A stretch of DNA of 64,000 nt from an uncultured Eubacterium sp. (GCA_945946665.1 CAMEWO010000001.1:124001-188000); one strand, 5' to 3'. Counted from the stretch's first letter, positions 27,570 to 37,174 are shown. Notes: a model not told the origin generated them from the sequence alone. Translations and numbers: made by a program.

Positions 27570-29213
27570 CTACTTCCCAAGCCAGAAATTATCCACTTCT
27601 CCTATAATCTTATCATCCTTGCCACTTACAGTGCATGAGCATAAGCTTCCCTTATCATTGCAGTAAAACAGCCTGTTCTTATACATAAGAGTACCGGATG
27701 TAGATACATTGCTTCCTGCCTCTGACATAACCATCTCTCTAAAAGAAGATACATTTGCATAATATAACACAGCATTGCGGATATATGTTATTCCATTATC
27801 TGTGTTATCCACCTCACTAAGGCTTCCCTCTGTCACTGCATCCGTTATGTCCTTTGCAATACCTTTATTCACTGATACTAATCTGCCATCTGAAGCAACA
27901 GCTATCAATATATCTTTTTCAGGAAAATAGACAATATTTGCCGTATTCCCCAGTGTTAACACATCACTGTACTCTCCATTTTTTTCATTCTTAAATGATG
28001 CATATCTTAATACAGATGAGCCGGCTGAATATATTCCATTGTTGTTTGTTATGATGTACTCACTTGTTCCACCTGTTGCACTGTCTATCTCTACAGCGGT
28101 TTCATTCTTGTCAAGACAGTCATACAGCCATGCTTTGCCCCCAGATACATACACCAGGGATGATACATCCTTATCAGTATTAATCTGCTCAGCCCTGTAT
28201 GAATAGTAACCTTTCTTACCACTGACTACAGGATATATTGCTGTAACGTCCTCTGCTATTACTCTCTCTGTCTTATCCCTGCCATAGCAGAAGCTGTAGA
28301 GGGTATCTTCCCCTGTGTTGTATATGATAAGCTTCTTGTCAGAATATACGCATGCCTGTCTAATCTGTTCTGATAACTGTGTTACTGCCGGAATCAGCCC
28401 TGATTCTCCCTTTACAAGCTGGCTTAAGTACAGTCCTGTATTACCCATTCCTCCAACATCATTAATCATAACAGTTTCCTTGTATACTACATTACCCTCA
28501 TCAGATACGTATATTACTGATTTTTTATTGGAATTCTCTGATAACTTATAATTAACATCATTATTCCACAGATATAATGTGTATTTACCACTTCCCTGGT
28601 CATAGACTTCACTTACATAATATTTCCCATTCTCAGAGGAAAGTTTCTCTGTTACTGTCTTTCCCACAATATCTGCCGGTTCATCAGGAGTATAGAAATT
28701 CCTGCCCTCCGGGTCAAAATATGCTTTATCACTGTCACACACATATACACTGTCTATACCTGACATGTTATATATCTTGCCATTATATCTTACATACAGG
28801 GTCTGGTTGTTTCTCTTTACCAGCTTTACCACTGTTCCAGAAGAAATGAATATAACTGTAAGTGCAATAACCAGAATCAATATCCTCTTTACCAGCTTAA
28901 CTGCCTTCCCCTTAGATGCACTTCCAAGAACATCCTCACCTGCTGTTTTGCCCTCTTTTCTGGCTTTATCTACAATCTTTTTAAACACTTCATCAGGCTT
29001 TAACTCCTGTCCTGGTAAAGTACTATTCTTCTTCTCAGTCTCATCAGACGGATTTTTCCCATGAGAAGAAGAAGCAGACTTAACTTCAGCCTGCTTCTTT
29101 TCATATTCCATCTTTCGTTGTAGATATTCCTGATTATTAACTATTATCTTAGGTCCCTGGCAGCGGGGACATGAATCACCCGTATACTCCTGACCGCACT
29201 TTGGACATATCAT
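27570..29213 (-). CDS. Zinc-ribbon membrane protein with large extracellular domain, unknown function
   Basis: The protein of about 547 residues begins with a zinc ribbon (MICPKCGQEYTGDSCPRCQG, two CxxC pairs). A charged cytoplasmic region follows, then one membrane span (ILILVIALTVIFISSGTVV, about residues 113-131), then about 410 outside residues. The outside part has repeated strands with the pattern GKYYVS, GKYTLYLWN, KGYYSYRAEQ, GGKAWLYD and NNNGIYSAG, suggesting a beta-propeller. The start is at 29213, seven bases after GGTCATAA with weak SD; six further codons are open upstream. It lies 25 bases before the response regulator gene, so it may be co-expressed with it. Confidence 0.65.
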   Translation of the reverse strand: MICPKCGQEYTGDSCPRCQGPKIIVNNQEYLQRKMEYEKKQAEVKSASSSHGKNPSDETEKKNSTLPGQELKPDEVFKKIVDKARKEGKTAGEDVLGSASKGKAVKLVKRILILVIALTVIFISSGTVVKLVKRNNQTLYVRYNGKIYNMSGIDSVYVCDSDKAYFDPEGRNFYTPDEPADIVGKTVTEKLSSENGKYYVSEVYDQGSGKYTLYLWNNDVNYKLSENSNKKSVIYVSDEGNVVYKETVMINDVGGMGNTGLYLSQLVKGESGLIPAVTQLSEQIRQACVYSDKKLIIYNTGEDTLYSFCYGRDKTERVIAEDVTAIYPVVSGKKGYYSYRAEQINTDKDVSSLVYVSGGKAWLYDCLDKNETAVEIDSATGGTSEYIITNNNGIYSAGSSVLRYASFKNEKNGEYSDVLTLGNTANIVYFPEKDILIAVASDGRLVSVNKGIAKDITDAVTEGSLSEVDNTDNGITYIRNAVLYYANVSSFREMVMSEAGSNVSTSGTLMYKNRLFYCNDKGSLCSCTVSGKDDKIIGEVDNFWLGK

Positions 29214-29262
29214 AATTAAACCTCTGGTCATAAACTATAAGAACTTCTGCAACTGCCAATGC

Positions 29263-30651
29263 TTAGAACCTGAACTTCTCCTCAAAATAAGCCTTAAGGT
29301 CTTCTATCTTAACACGTTCCTGTTCCATTGTATCTCTGTCACGGACTGTTACCGCGCCGTCATTCTCAGACTCAAAATCGTATGTAATACAGAATGGTGT
29401 ACCAATCTCATCCTGTCTTCTGTATCTCTTTCCGATATTACCTCTGTCATCAAACTCACAGTTATAATACTTTGAAAGTTCGGCATATATCTTCTCTGCA
29501 CCCTCGTTAAGCTTCTTTGAAAGTGGCAGGATACCAATCTTAACTGGAGCAAGTGCTGGATGGAAATGAAGAACAGTTCTTACATCTCCTCCTTCAAGCT
29601 CCTCCTCATCATATGCTGAACAGAGGAATGCAAGTGTAACTCTGTCTGCACCTAATGATGGCTCAATTACATATGGAATGTACTTTTCCTTAGTCTCATC
29701 ATCAAAATATGCCATATCCTCACCAGAAACTGTCTGATGCTGTGTAAGGTCATAATCTGTTCTGTCTGCAATACCCCACAGTTCGCCCCATCCAAATGGG
29801 AATAAGAATTCAATATCTGTTGTTCCCTTTGAGTAGAAGCACAGTTCTTCTGGTGAATGGTCTCTGGCTCTCATCTCATCTTCCTTCATTCCAAGAGACT
29901 TAAGCCAGTCTATACAGAACTGTCTCCAGTATGCAAACCACTCCAGGTCTGTTCCGGGCTTACAGAAGAATTCCAGTTCCATCTGCTCAAACTCTCTTGT
30001 TCTGAATGTGAAGTTACCAGGTGTAATCTCATTTCTGAAAGACTTACCAATCTGTCCGATTCCAAATGGAACCTTCTTTCTTGATGTTCTCTGAACATTC
30101 TTGAAATTGACGAATATACCCTGTGCTGTCTCAGGTCTTAAATAAACAGTATTCTTGGCATCCTCTGTAACTCCCTGGAATGTCTTGAACATAAGATTAA
30201 ACTGTCTGATATCTGTGAAATTATGCTTACCACATGATGGACAGCAGATGTTCTTCTCATCAATGAAATTCTTCATCTGTTCCTGAGTCCATCCGTCAAC
30301 TGAACCGCCAAGGTCATAATTATTCTCCTCAGCCCAGTCCTCAATAAGCTTATCAGCTCTGAATCTCTCATGACATTCCTTACAGTCCATTAATGGGTCT
30401 GAGAAGCCACCAAGATGTCCAGAAGCTACCCATGTCTGTGGATTCATAAGAATTGCACAGTCCACACCTACATTATATGGGCTTTCCTGCACAAACTTCT
30501 GCCACCATGCTTTCTTAACATTATTCTTTAACTCAACACCAAGATTACCGTAATCCCATGTATTAGCCAGTCCTCCGTAGATTTCAGAACCAGGATATAC
30601 GAATCCTCTCGCCTTTGCCAAGGCTACTATCTTGTCCATTGTCTTATCCAT
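29263..30651 (-). CDS. glyQS: Glycyl-tRNA synthetase, single-chain alpha2 type
   Basis: The enzyme charges tRNA-Gly. About 462 residues, with the N-terminal [25 protein letters not shown] start, [12 protein letters not shown], motif 2 region [24 protein letters not shown], motif 3 [10 protein letters not shown] and the C-terminal anticodon-binding domain. This is the eukaryote/archaeon-like single-chain form, not the alpha2-beta2 form. I prefer the ATG at 30651, which has GGAG six bases upstream, to the ATG at 30663, which has none. It has its own promoter and a leader of about 190 bases holding four hairpins. Confidence 0.95.
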   Translation of the reverse strand: MDKTMDKIVALAKARGFVYPGSEIYGGLANTWDYGNLGVELKNNVKKAWWQKFVQESPYNVGVDCAILMNPQTWVASGHLGGFSDPLMDCKECHERFRADKLIEDWAEENNYDLGGSVDGWTQEQMKNFIDEKNICCPSCGKHNFTDIRQFNLMFKTFQGVTEDAKNTVYLRPETAQGIFVNFKNVQRTSRKKVPFGIGQIGKSFRNEITPGNFTFRTREFEQMELEFFCKPGTDLEWFAYWRQFCIDWLKSLGMKEDEMRARDHSPEELCFYSKGTTDIEFLFPFGWGELWGIADRTDYDLTQHQTVSGEDMAYFDDETKEKYIPYVIEPSLGADRVTLAFLCSAYDEEELEGGDVRTVLHFHPALAPVKIGILPLSKKLNEGAEKIYAELSKYYNCEFDDRGNIGKRYRRQDEIGTPFCITYDFESENDGAVTVRDRDTMEQERVKIEDLKAYFEEKFRF

Positions 30652-30669
30652 GATATTCTCCATTCCGCA

Positions 30670-30795
30670 GACGCTCTTGCGTCAAAGGAATCGCGTGCCA
30701 AATTTCAGATTTGGCTCTGCGATAGGGGCTATTTTGTGGCGCCTGCGGCACAAATAGCCGTGTGAAAAATATGCTATCAAGCATATTTTTCACAC
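30670..30795 (-). repeat. Array of four hairpins in the glyS leader
   Basis: Four inverted repeats follow one another (plus-strand positions): a perfect 16-bp stem with a 4-base loop (30760-30775 with 30780-30795), GGCTATTTTGTG/CACAAATAGCC (30727-30738 with 30749-30759), GCCAAAT/ATTTGGC (30697-30703 with 30709-30715) with an outer TCGC/GCGA, and GACGC/GCGTC (30670-30674 with 30679-30683). The last ends next to the glyS ribosome-binding site. No T-box consensus is present. It may be a repeat-element insertion or a structured leader. Confidence 0.75.
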
Positions 30796-30850
30796 TATCC
30801 TCCTCATGCTTTTACGTTCCCACATATGGGTATAAAGCAAAACTAGCATA

Positions 30851-30879
30851 ATTTTATATCATTTGAAAGAATATGACAA
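30851..30879 (-). promoter_or_regulatory. Promoter of glyS
   Basis: On the minus strand TTGTCA (30874-30879), a 17-base spacer and TAAAAT (30851-30856). It begins right after the stop codon of the radical SAM gene, giving glyS its own transcript with a long leader. Confidence 0.65.
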
Positions 30880-30882
30880 GTA

Positions 30883-31497
30883 CTAATCTTCCCATGGACG
30901 GATTCTATATACCGCACCTACCTCATCACATATTTCCTTACATTTCTTTTCTTCTTCATGTGAAATAGTTGTATCCACAGTGGACATCACAACATTAGGC
31001 ACATATTTTTTGCACTCCTTTGCAAAATTAATCATCTCCTGGAAGGATTTCTCTCCGTATTTACTTCTGACAAGCTTTGCATATTCTTCCGGGTCAGGAT
31101 TGTTAAGGCTTATGGATACTGTATCAATAAGTCCCTTAAGTTCAGGTGCTATATTTCTTTGGTTTATCAGGTTTCCGACACCATTAGTATTAAGCCTTAT
31201 AGGTTTATTATATTTAGATTTAATAAATTCCGCAACCTTCTTTAATACATCAAAAGCCTCTGTTGGCTCTCCAAATCCACAGAATACAATCTCATGGAAG
31301 CTGTCAACATCCCATTTTTTAAATTCTTCAATTACTTCTTCTGCTGTGGGTTCACGAAGCAGCCACAAGGTATCAGACTCTCCTACTTTATCCATCTTCT
31401 GTCTCAGGCAGAATGTACAGGGATAGGGACACCTGTTAGTAAGGTTGATATACAGGTTGTTGTGAACCTTATATAGTATTTCCATTTTCTTTTCCAT
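30883..31497 (-). CDS. Small radical SAM protein (TatD-linked type)
   Basis: The 204-residue protein carries the radical SAM cluster motif C23-x3-C27-x2-C30 in NRCPYPCTFC, the glycine motif CGFGEPTEA and a ribose-motif-like LNTNGVGNL. It has only the partial TIM barrel; no extra iron-sulfur domain follows. Small proteins of this type are often linked to a TatD-family nuclease, but no tatD gene is in this window. GGAG precedes the ATG by seven bases. It follows pyridoxamine kinase by 17 bases and is probably co-transcribed. The reaction is unknown. Confidence 0.8.
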   Translation of the reverse strand: MEKKMEILYKVHNNLYINLTNRCPYPCTFCLRQKMDKVGESDTLWLLREPTAEEVIEEFKKWDVDSFHEIVFCGFGEPTEAFDVLKKVAEFIKSKYNKPIRLNTNGVGNLINQRNIAPELKGLIDTVSISLNNPDPEEYAKLVRSKYGEKSFQEMINFAKECKKYVPNVVMSTVDTTISHEEEKKCKEICDEVGAVYRIRPWED

Positions 31498-31514
31498 ATT
31501 AATCTCCTTTCCTC

Positions 31515-32348
31515 TTACTTAAGAGTGTGTAGTATCTCCTCAAAGCACACACCGTCCGTCAATGGAATAGCCATCTTATCAGAATGGATGATGCACTGTT
31601 TTATAAACTGTGACGCCTTTCTTACTGAACTGTAGAAATCTATGCCGTTAACAGCATCTGCAGCAATTATGGATGTGAATATATCCCCTGTCCCTGAACG
31701 CTGTTGACCTGTTTTCTTCACCTTAATAAAACGACCTTTTTCATTCTCTGTGCAACAGTAATTGGCAATGAGGCTTCCCTGCTGGATTCCTGTTATCACT
31801 ATCTTTTCCGGTCCAAGAGAAAGTAATTTTTCCCCAAGAATTATAATGTCTTTTTCATGCCATTTTTCTGTATATTCAGTATCTGTCAGAATACAGGCTT
31901 CAGTCAGGTTAGGGGTAAGAATATGGGCCTGACCTGCCAGCTGATTCATCATGTCACACATCTCATCTGTGTATGTTGAATACTTCCTGCCATTGTCCCC
32001 CATAACAGGGTCAACAATAACCACTGTATCTTTATCTGAAAAATCCCTGATAAAATCTGATACTATGCTAATCTGGGACTGTGAACCTAAAAAACCTGAA
32101 CATATCCCATTGAAAGCAAGATTCAGGTTCTTCCACTGTTCAATATAGCTTTCCATCTTAGGTGTATAATCATCAAAATAGAATGAATTAAACCCTGTAT
32201 GGTTAGAAAGAATTGCTGTAGGTATTACGCAGCACTGCACTTTCATCATTGATATAACAGGAAGTTCCACAGCCACAGAGCATCTTCCGAAACCTGTAAT
32301 ATCATTTATCAGTGCTATTTTTTTCTGGTGATTATGTTCTGATACCAT
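31515..32348 (-). CDS. pdxY: Pyridoxamine/pyridoxal kinase
   Basis: A ribokinase-fold kinase of 277 residues phosphorylating B6 vitamers to PLP/PMP in salvage. IALINDITGFGRCSVAVELPVI at the start, VVIVDPVMGDNG near 109, LTPNLTEACIL near 144 and the anion-hole GTGD at 219-222 with catalytic D222 fit the PdxY/pyridoxamine kinase group. Three cysteines near C39, C40 and C83 are present, but the ThiD-like cysteine switch is not evident. AAGGAGG precedes the ATG by six bases. Hydroxymethylpyrimidine kinase is a less likely alternative. Confidence 0.85.
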   Translation of the reverse strand: MVSEHNHQKKIALINDITGFGRCSVAVELPVISMMKVQCCVIPTAILSNHTGFNSFYFDDYTPKMESYIEQWKNLNLAFNGICSGFLGSQSQISIVSDFIRDFSDKDTVVIVDPVMGDNGRKYSTYTDEMCDMMNQLAGQAHILTPNLTEACILTDTEYTEKWHEKDIIILGEKLLSLGPEKIVITGIQQGSLIANYCCTENEKGRFIKVKKTGQQRSGTGDIFTSIIAADAVNGIDFYSSVRKASQFIKQCIIHSDKMAIPLTDGVCFEEILHTLK

Positions 32349-32429
32349 GCAAGCCTCCTTTTTTGAAGTATTCTACGTATCTTTTGACATGCCGTACAGT
32401 GTCAGTTTATACATTCCTTATAATGTCAG

Positions 32430-32491
32430 ATAACCATCCACTTAATAATTAACAGCCCTTTTCACCTGTCAATTATTAAATGAATGGTTAT
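32430..32491. repeat. 26-bp inverted repeat overlapping the recO stop
   Basis: The arms 32430-32455 and 32466-32491 are complementary over 26 bases with three mismatches, each able to form G-U pairs in the minus-strand RNA, around a 10-base loop. The recO stop codon lies in the outer arm. No U-tract follows on either strand, so this is not a classic terminator. A TTGACA hexamer lies in the arm. Confidence 0.75.
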
Positions 32492-33225
32492 AAAAGCATC
32501 TGTGCTGATTTCATCTCTTTATCCACCGCACCCTGGATTACCCCGGATGCCACTCTTCCCAGTTCTTCCAGGCACTGGTCTGATAATGTAAAGGTATACA
32601 GTCTTTCAATGGGTGCAGTTATAATATATTGAAGTGCATATACCGTTGATTCTGAAAGGTATACAGAATTAACTGCGTACTCTACACAATCATTACAGTA
32701 CAAGCCATGCATGGTTTCCGAAAATGCACAGAATTTAATCTTCTCTTTCTGGCAGCCCTGACATGTAAAGAAATCAGGACACTCTCCATTAATGCTTACA
32801 AGTCTTATTTCATACACGAATCTTACAAGACGTTTAGGAATACTTGCTTTGGAAAGAGCCTTTAACGCCACATACAAAAGATTAATCATGTCGCCACAGT
32901 CAATGCCTTCCCTGGCATAATACTCCGCTAATTCAGCGAAATAACAGCCATAATACACATTGTCCAGGTCGCATATCACATTCTCAAAATACTCCTGTAT
33001 ATTGGCCTGTTTTACAGTATATGAACTTCTTCCTTCATACAGCTGGAATTTCCCGAATACAAATGCCCTTGTAACACCTGTAAGCGGACTGTTAGGCTTT
33101 CTTGCCCCTTTGGCAAAGGCAGAAATCAATCCTCGCTCTTTAGTTAACAGTACAATACGCCTGTCATACTCACAGACATTCATAGATGACAGTACCATTC
33201 CTGTAACTTCAGTAACATCACCCAT
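32488..33225 (-). CDS. recO: DNA repair protein RecO
   Basis: RecO loads RecA in the RecFOR pathway and anneals SSB-coated strands. The 245-residue protein has the N-terminal OB fold (VTGMVLSSMNVCEYDRRIVLLT and GLISAFAKGARKP) and a helical C-terminal domain with a zinc site formed by C155, C158, C177 and C180. It lies two bases after era, a widespread linkage. AAGGG precedes the ATG. The stop lies in a long inverted repeat. Confidence 0.93.
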   Translation of the reverse strand: MGDVTEVTGMVLSSMNVCEYDRRIVLLTKERGLISAFAKGARKPNSPLTGVTRAFVFGKFQLYEGRSSYTVKQANIQEYFENVICDLDNVYYGCYFAELAEYYAREGIDCGDMINLLYVALKALSKASIPKRLVRFVYEIRLVSINGECPDFFTCQGCQKEKIKFCAFSETMHGLYCNDCVEYAVNSVYLSESTVYALQYIITAPIERLYTFTLSDQCLEELGRVASGVIQGAVDKEMKSAQMLL

Positions 33226-33227
33226 AA

Positions 33228-34193
33228 CTAACCCTTGTTATCCTTCTTGTCGTATCCGAAATTCTTAAGTAGAATGTCACTATCGCGCCATTCTTTTTTC
33301 ACCTTTACCCATAGCTTAAGATTGACCTTGCAATCCAGCTGCTTTTCAATCTCATAACGGGCGTTAGTTCCAATTTTCTTAAGCATTTCTCCGCCTTTTC
33401 CAATAATAATACCCTTATGTGAATCTCTCTCACATACTATAGTAGCATCGATATCATATATCTTTTTACTGCCTCTTAGTTTCATGCTGTCTACTGCCAC
33501 AGCAATTCCATGCGGAATCTCTTCATTAAGGGCGTGAAGTGCCTTTTCCCTTATAAGCTCTGACACAATCTGTCTCATTGGCTGGTCTGTTACAGTATCC
33601 TCATCATAAAACATTGGTCCATATGGAAGATACTTAAATATAGTATCTACCAGGTCATCTACATTATCACCATTTCTTGCTGAAAGAGGAACAATCTCGG
33701 CAAATTTCAGTTCCCTGCTGTATTTTTCAATAACAGGAAGTACCTCTTCTTTCTTTACTGTATCCATCTTATTTATTACAAGGATAACAGGCACATTAAC
33801 ACTCTTTAACCTTTCGATAATGCTCTGTTCTCCTGCTCCAATAAATGTAGACGGCTCTACCAGCCAGCATATTGCATCCACCTCAGACAACGTCTTAACA
33901 GCAGCTCCAACCATGTACTCACCCAGCTTATTCTTCGCCTTGTGAATCCCTGGAGTGTCCACAAATACAATCTGTCCCCGTTCATCAGTAAAAACTGTCT
34001 GTATTCTGTTTCTGGTAGTCTGTGGCTTATTGGATGTTATTGCAATCTTCTGTCCAATAATTTTGTTCATCAATGTAGACTTTCCCACATTAGGTCTACC
34101 AATTAATGTAACAAATCCAGATTTAACATTTCCCTGATTCGCTGCAGCTCCTCCTGTAATTCCGCTGGCAGCAAGCATTTCATCTAAATTCAT
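33228..34193 (-). CDS. era: GTPase Era
   Basis: Era binds the 3' end of 16S rRNA and helps mature the 30S subunit. G1 GRPNVGKS is at 32-39, G3 DTPG with VDTPGIHKAKNKLGEYM follows, G4 is NKMD, and the C-terminal KH domain has GIIIGKGGEMLKKIG. The protein has about 24 extra residues before the GTPase core (Ala/Gly-rich, MLAASGITGGAAANQ), longer than the usual Era start. AGGA precedes the ATG. recO follows after two bases. Confidence 0.95.
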   Translation of the reverse strand: MNLDEMLAASGITGGAAANQGNVKSGFVTLIGRPNVGKSTLMNKIIGQKIAITSNKPQTTRNRIQTVFTDERGQIVFVDTPGIHKAKNKLGEYMVGAAVKTLSEVDAICWLVEPSTFIGAGEQSIIERLKSVNVPVILVINKMDTVKKEEVLPVIEKYSRELKFAEIVPLSARNGDNVDDLVDTIFKYLPYGPMFYDEDTVTDQPMRQIVSELIREKALHALNEEIPHGIAVAVDSMKLRGSKKIYDIDATIVCERDSHKGIIIGKGGEMLKKIGTNARYEIEKQLDCKVNLKLWVKVKKEWRDSDILLKNFGYDKKDNKG

Positions 34194-34201
34194 TAATCGT
34201 C

Positions 34202-37174
34202 CTATTCCTGCGGTCCATTCTTAAATAATGGAGCAACCGCATCAAACATATCCGACTCCTGCTCAATTGCTTTCTGGTTACCAACAACGCACAGGTAGTT
34301 CTCTCCAAAGGTATCTTTTATCATAGGTGCCAGTTCTCTTATGGTCTGGACATTAGTTGATAAAATCTCATCTCGCATCTTCTGGTAAAACTCGTAAGGT
34401 GTATGTGTAAGATAAGCATAGAAGGACATCAGGCCCTTGTCAGCCGGTGTCTTAGGTATATCAACAAGCCCTATTGTTCCAATGATATATTTTAACATAT
34501 CCCTGTCTGAAGCATCAAAGCTTTCAACATAATCCCCTGCATTTGCAAATATCTCATCTGTTTTTCTTAAATTAGGGTCTCTGTATGACACAAGGTAGCT
34601 GTCACCATTTCTGCTAAAGCCACTCATGCAGCCATATGCCCCACCCTTAACTCTAATATTAATCCACAGATATTCATAAGAGAATATTATCTTAAGAACC
34701 TTTAACGCTCCTGTATATTGATATCCCTTATTTACAAAATTACCACATCTTGCCACATACTGAACCTGAGATGATGAAGTAAATGCTGTGTTGACTTTCT
34801 TAGGAACAAACTGTCTTACACATGCATTTCCTGAAAACTCTGGCATTGACGGTATAATTTTTCTGAATGCCTCTGTAAAATACTGTTCAAATCCATCCTT
34901 ATCAGCTGTACAGCTGACCAGAAGATTATCCTTCGCAAATATGAGTTCCATACATCTCTTAAGATTAGCAGATATCTCTTCTTTAACAGTATCAAAATCA
35001 TTTTCCAGTCTGCTGATAAACAGATAATAATCATATCCACGTATCTTACTTGAATAGTATTCGACAGGAGAAAACTGTGACTCACCATAAGTGTACGCCA
35101 GCACATGTCCCTGACTTGTCATTGATGTTTCAAGTCTTGATTTCACTCTTGAGATTATCTCTTTGAGCCTCTTATAGTCATCAAATTTCGCATGATAGAT
35201 TATTTCCTTCATCATATCAAGAAGGAATGGCACCTTGTTATATAATGCTTTTCCTCGTATGAGATAACATATGCCATATTTCTTATTATCCTGTGCATCG
35301 TCATATATTGATGGCATGGAACTGATTCCACCAGTGTTAATGTTAATCTCATTAGATAACTCAGGATACGTGAAATTATCTGTATCCATAAGCCCCAGTG
35401 TTGATGATAAAAGTCCAAGATAAGAAATCAGCTCATCTGGAACTTTTTCACAGTTAAATGAAAGGATTACGTAGGCTATTCCATTAGTGTAAATGTCATG
35501 ATTTACCACTGTAACCCCTTCAATATCAACAGGAGAATTCTTTAATTCTTCTGCCTCTTTCTTAATATCTTCAAGCTTAAGCATAGGAATTGATAAAAGG
35601 TCTTCCTGGCTGGAAGGCTCATCCTGATAACTCTTAAGCTCTTCTGTGGATGCAATTATATCCTGAAGTTCTTCATCAGACAGTCCTTTCTTATACTCTG
35701 CAAGAACTGAAGCTGTCTTTTCCTCTCTTTCCTCCTCAAGTCCCCTCTTAGGAGAAAGAGTCACAACTGAACCATGGTTGTTATTAAGAAGATAGTCACG
35801 TATTATATTCTCAAATAATCCGTTATTCTTTTCTGTTTTAATTTTATCGAATATATCTAAAGCCTGTAAATGTACAAAAGGCTTGCTGTCATCATAAAGC
35901 CAGCTGTCCATCATAGTAAGGCAGTACATAAGTCCCTTTGGATATGAACCGAAATCTGCCTCACGGTACTTGAATTCATAATAATTGATTCCTGCATCAA
36001 TCATACGCATGTCAATTCCATTCTCTAATATATCCTCTAATACCTCATTAATGGTATCAATAAACAGCTTCTTCTTAGAGATGCTGGAATTCTTCACAAC
36101 TACAGAATACACTGGCTGGTAAACGGAAGTTTCAAAGTTAGAGTATACATCTGTTCCAACGCCCTTGTCCACCAAAGCCTGCTTTAATCTGGCCCCAGGC
36201 GCTGCAATCAGACAATAATCCAGAATCTGCACAGCAATATATATAAGTGGGTCCGTTGCAGTTCCAATTACTTTGTTATACGAAATATAGGAATTATCCT
36301 CAAGAGGCTCATCCTCTGTAACAGCATAGAAATGTTCCTCCTCTGCCATTTTGTCAAATGGCTTCTGGAGTTCAATAGAAGAATCCACCACAACCTCTGC
36401 TGCATCAAAGTCCTTAAGGTATTCCCTGTCAAGATATTCAAGACGTTCCCTGATATCCATATCACCATATAGGTATATATAACTATTGACAGGATGGTAA
36501 AATCTATGATGGTAATCCAGAAACTCCTCATAAGAAAGTTCTGGAATATGATCTGGATCCCCACCTGATTCAAACCGATAAGTTGTATCTGGGAAAAGTG
36601 AAACGAATGTAAGTCTGGACAACACATCATCAGGAGAAGAATACACGCCCTTCATCTCGTTGTATACAACTCCGTTGTAGGTAATAGCTCCATCTTTACT
36701 GTCTAATTCGTGATGCCAGCCCTCCTGCATGAAGATTTTCTTGTTGTTGTACATGTTTGGATAAAAAACCGCATCCATATACACATCCATAATGTTCTTA
36801 AAATCTGCATCATTACAGCTGGCTACCGGATAAATAGTCTTATCCGCATAAGTCATTGCATTAAGAAAAGTGTTAAGTGACCCTTTGCAGAGTTCTACAA
36901 AAGGGTCCTTAACAGGGTATTTACGTGAACCACAGAGAGTTGAATGCTCAATAATATGCTGTAATCCTGTGTCGTTATAGGGTGGTGTCTTAAAGCCAAT
37001 AGAAAATACTTTGTTATTGTCATCATTGGAAATTACAACGACTCTTGCGCCGCTTTTCTTATGTCTAAGTAAAAGTCCCGCTGAATTAATATCGGAAAGT
37101 TCCTTAACATCTATCAATTCATATTCAGGCAGATTAAGCCCACTAACGGCATTCATTCTCTCATTAAGGTTCAT
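34202..37174 (-). CDS. M16C-family zinc metalloprotease (presequence protease-like)
   Basis: A 990-residue peptidase of the PreP/Cym1 type. The inverted zinc motif HxxEH is at H73, E76 and H77 in LQHIIEHSTLCGSRKYP, and the distal glutamate lies in the NEMKG/EFLDY region about 80-100 residues later. Two homologous halves joined by a helical linker form a closed chamber that degrades unstructured peptides. No signal peptide is seen, so it is cytoplasmic. It lies between the sortase gene and era with short gaps. Confidence 0.9.
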   Translation of the reverse strand: MNLNERMNAVSGLNLPEYELIDVKELSDINSAGLLLRHKKSGARVVVISNDDNNKVFSIGFKTPPYNDTGLQHIIEHSTLCGSRKYPVKDPFVELCKGSLNTFLNAMTYADKTIYPVASCNDADFKNIMDVYMDAVFYPNMYNNKKIFMQEGWHHELDSKDGAITYNGVVYNEMKGVYSSPDDVLSRLTFVSLFPDTTYRFESGGDPDHIPELSYEEFLDYHHRFYHPVNSYIYLYGDMDIRERLEYLDREYLKDFDAAEVVVDSSIELQKPFDKMAEEEHFYAVTEDEPLEDNSYISYNKVIGTATDPLIYIAVQILDYCLIAAPGARLKQALVDKGVGTDVYSNFETSVYQPVYSVVVKNSSISKKKLFIDTINEVLEDILENGIDMRMIDAGINYYEFKYREADFGSYPKGLMYCLTMMDSWLYDDSKPFVHLQALDIFDKIKTEKNNGLFENIIRDYLLNNNHGSVVTLSPKRGLEEEREEKTASVLAEYKKGLSDEELQDIIASTEELKSYQDEPSSQEDLLSIPMLKLEDIKKEAEELKNSPVDIEGVTVVNHDIYTNGIAYVILSFNCEKVPDELISYLGLLSSTLGLMDTDNFTYPELSNEININTGGISSMPSIYDDAQDNKKYGICYLIRGKALYNKVPFLLDMMKEIIYHAKFDDYKRLKEIISRVKSRLETSMTSQGHVLAYTYGESQFSPVEYYSSKIRGYDYYLFISRLENDFDTVKEEISANLKRCMELIFAKDNLLVSCTADKDGFEQYFTEAFRKIIPSMPEFSGNACVRQFVPKKVNTAFTSSSQVQYVARCGNFVNKGYQYTGALKVLKIIFSYEYLWINIRVKGGAYGCMSGFSRNGDSYLVSYRDPNLRKTDEIFANAGDYVESFDASDRDMLKYIIGTIGLVDIPKTPADKGLMSFYAYLTHTPYEFYQKMRDEILSTNVQTIRELAPMIKDTFGENYLCVVGNQKAIEQESDMFDAVAPLFKNGPQE

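Noticed and set aside
30644-30784. A 46-codon frame through the glyS hairpin array.
   Set aside because: No ribosome-binding site, it overlaps the glyS start, and it is made up of inverted repeats, which produce open frames by chance.
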